64,000 nucleotides of DNA from Eublepharis macularius (lineage: Eukaryota; Chordata; Lepidosauria; Squamata; Eublepharidae): assembly GCF_028583425.1 (NCBI RefSeq), contig NC_072795.1, positions 69,020,001 to 69,084,000 on the forward strand, in the 5' to 3' direction. The position numbers were made by a program, and so were the translations under genes. This document shows, piece by piece, positions 63,556 through 64,000 of this stretch. How positions within the stretch are numbered: position 1 is the stretch's first letter; each line of letters starts with the position of its first letter. The notes under the pieces were generated by a model. That model was not told the origin of the DNA, did not search any database, and saw only the letters and a list, made by a program, of their open reading frames with translations.

Positions 63556-63834
63556 TGGTTGTTGTGGGTTTTCTGGGCTGTATTGCCGTGGTCTTGGCAT
63601 TGTAGTTCCTGACGTTTCGCCAGCAGCTGTGGCTGGCATCTTCAGAGGTGTAGCACCAAAAGACAGAGATCTCTCCACACTGAGAGATCTCTGTCTTTTG
63701 GTTCTACACCTCTGAAGATGCCAGCCACAGCTGCTGGTGAAACGTCAGGAACTACAATGCCAAGACCACGGCAATACAGCCCGGAAAACCCACAACAACC
63801 ATCGTTCTCCGGCCGTGAAAGCCTTCGACAATAC
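63556..63834. mobile_element. Short Penelope foldback with hammerhead-like motif on both strands
   Basis: A 279-bp palindrome with the same ends as the elements at 20076 and 26977: TGGTTGTTGTGGG at the left and CTTCGACAATAC at the right. Both arms keep a complete core: minus strand CTGAAGA (63645-63639), GAAAC (63618-63614), GTC (63613-63611); plus strand CTGAAGA (63712-63718), GAAAC (63739-63743), GTC (63744-63746). The target duplication is short or eroded (CACT at both sides). Confidence 0.82.
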
Positions 63835-64000
63835 ACTCTTTGTTTGCATTGATTTCATATGAAACAACTTTTTTGGTGCTGTTCAAGGTTCATGTCCCAA
63901 GTCAATGCCAGAAATTGTGAAAGCTGATTAGAGAACAAGGTGAGTGTACTATCAAGCCCATACAACTTTATCAAAAATGGAATTTTCAGTCATTTTTCCA

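Overview
The window is nuclear DNA from a vertebrate, almost certainly a squamate reptile (lizard-like; I cannot name the species). Two convergent genes are recognisable. SLK (STE20-like serine/threonine kinase) is on the plus strand: 16 coding exons at 8910-47932, equivalent to human exons 4-19, with exons 1-3 upstream of the window. COL17A1 (collagen XVII alpha-1) is on the minus strand: its last four coding exons lie at 62429-58264. The same neighbour pair occurs on human chromosome 10q. The squamate call rests on a Sauria-type SINE (25437-25669), 5S-rRNA-derived SINEs and a rich set of L2, L1, Penelope, DIRS and hAT elements.

Layout. 1-8909 is SLK intron, mostly a decayed DIRS-like tyrosine-recombinase retrotransposon (about 1220-8595, terminal inverted repeats visible) that carries two foreign blocks. 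Exon 4 follows at 8910. The 6-kb intron 4 holds a recent ORF1-only L1 (HAL1-like) with a perfect 16-bp target-site duplication, an L2 tail and a complete hAT MITE with an 8-bp duplication. Exons 5-8 lie at 15120-18110 with a tRNA SINE and an L2/CR1 tail. Intron 8 contains two foldback repeats, one of which hosts a 2.26-kb inverted-duplicate Penelope element. Exons 9-13 lie at 23743-30296. The 10.7-kb intron 13 holds a tRNA SINE, a 5S-SINE fragment, an L2 reverse transcriptase, a second Penelope family and a hAT element. Exons 14-19 lie at 41013-47932, followed by the SLK 3' UTR. The 10-kb convergent intergenic interval holds a Penelope foldback, L1 pieces and a MITE. COL17A1 exons 56 to 53 then read right to left.

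The two genes are not known to work together; they are syntenic neighbours. SLK is a cytoplasmic kinase acting on the cytoskeleton, adhesion turnover and ERM proteins. COL17A1 is the hemidesmosomal transmembrane collagen.

Most notable observations: (1) five Penelope-derived palindromic insertions of at least three subfamilies, three with clear 13-16 bp target-site duplications, in which one arm is always complete at its 3' end and the other stops about 33-40 nt short; (2) hammerhead-ribozyme-like cores in these Penelope ends, often on both strands; (3) an ORF1-only L1 with intact ORF; (4) a one-base G insertion that breaks the SLK reading frame in exon 11, probably an assembly error; (5) a UGCU cluster upstream of the alternative SLK exon 13; (6) a CpG-rich promoter-like block with a CRE palindrome and two splice-donor motifs inside the DIRS element.
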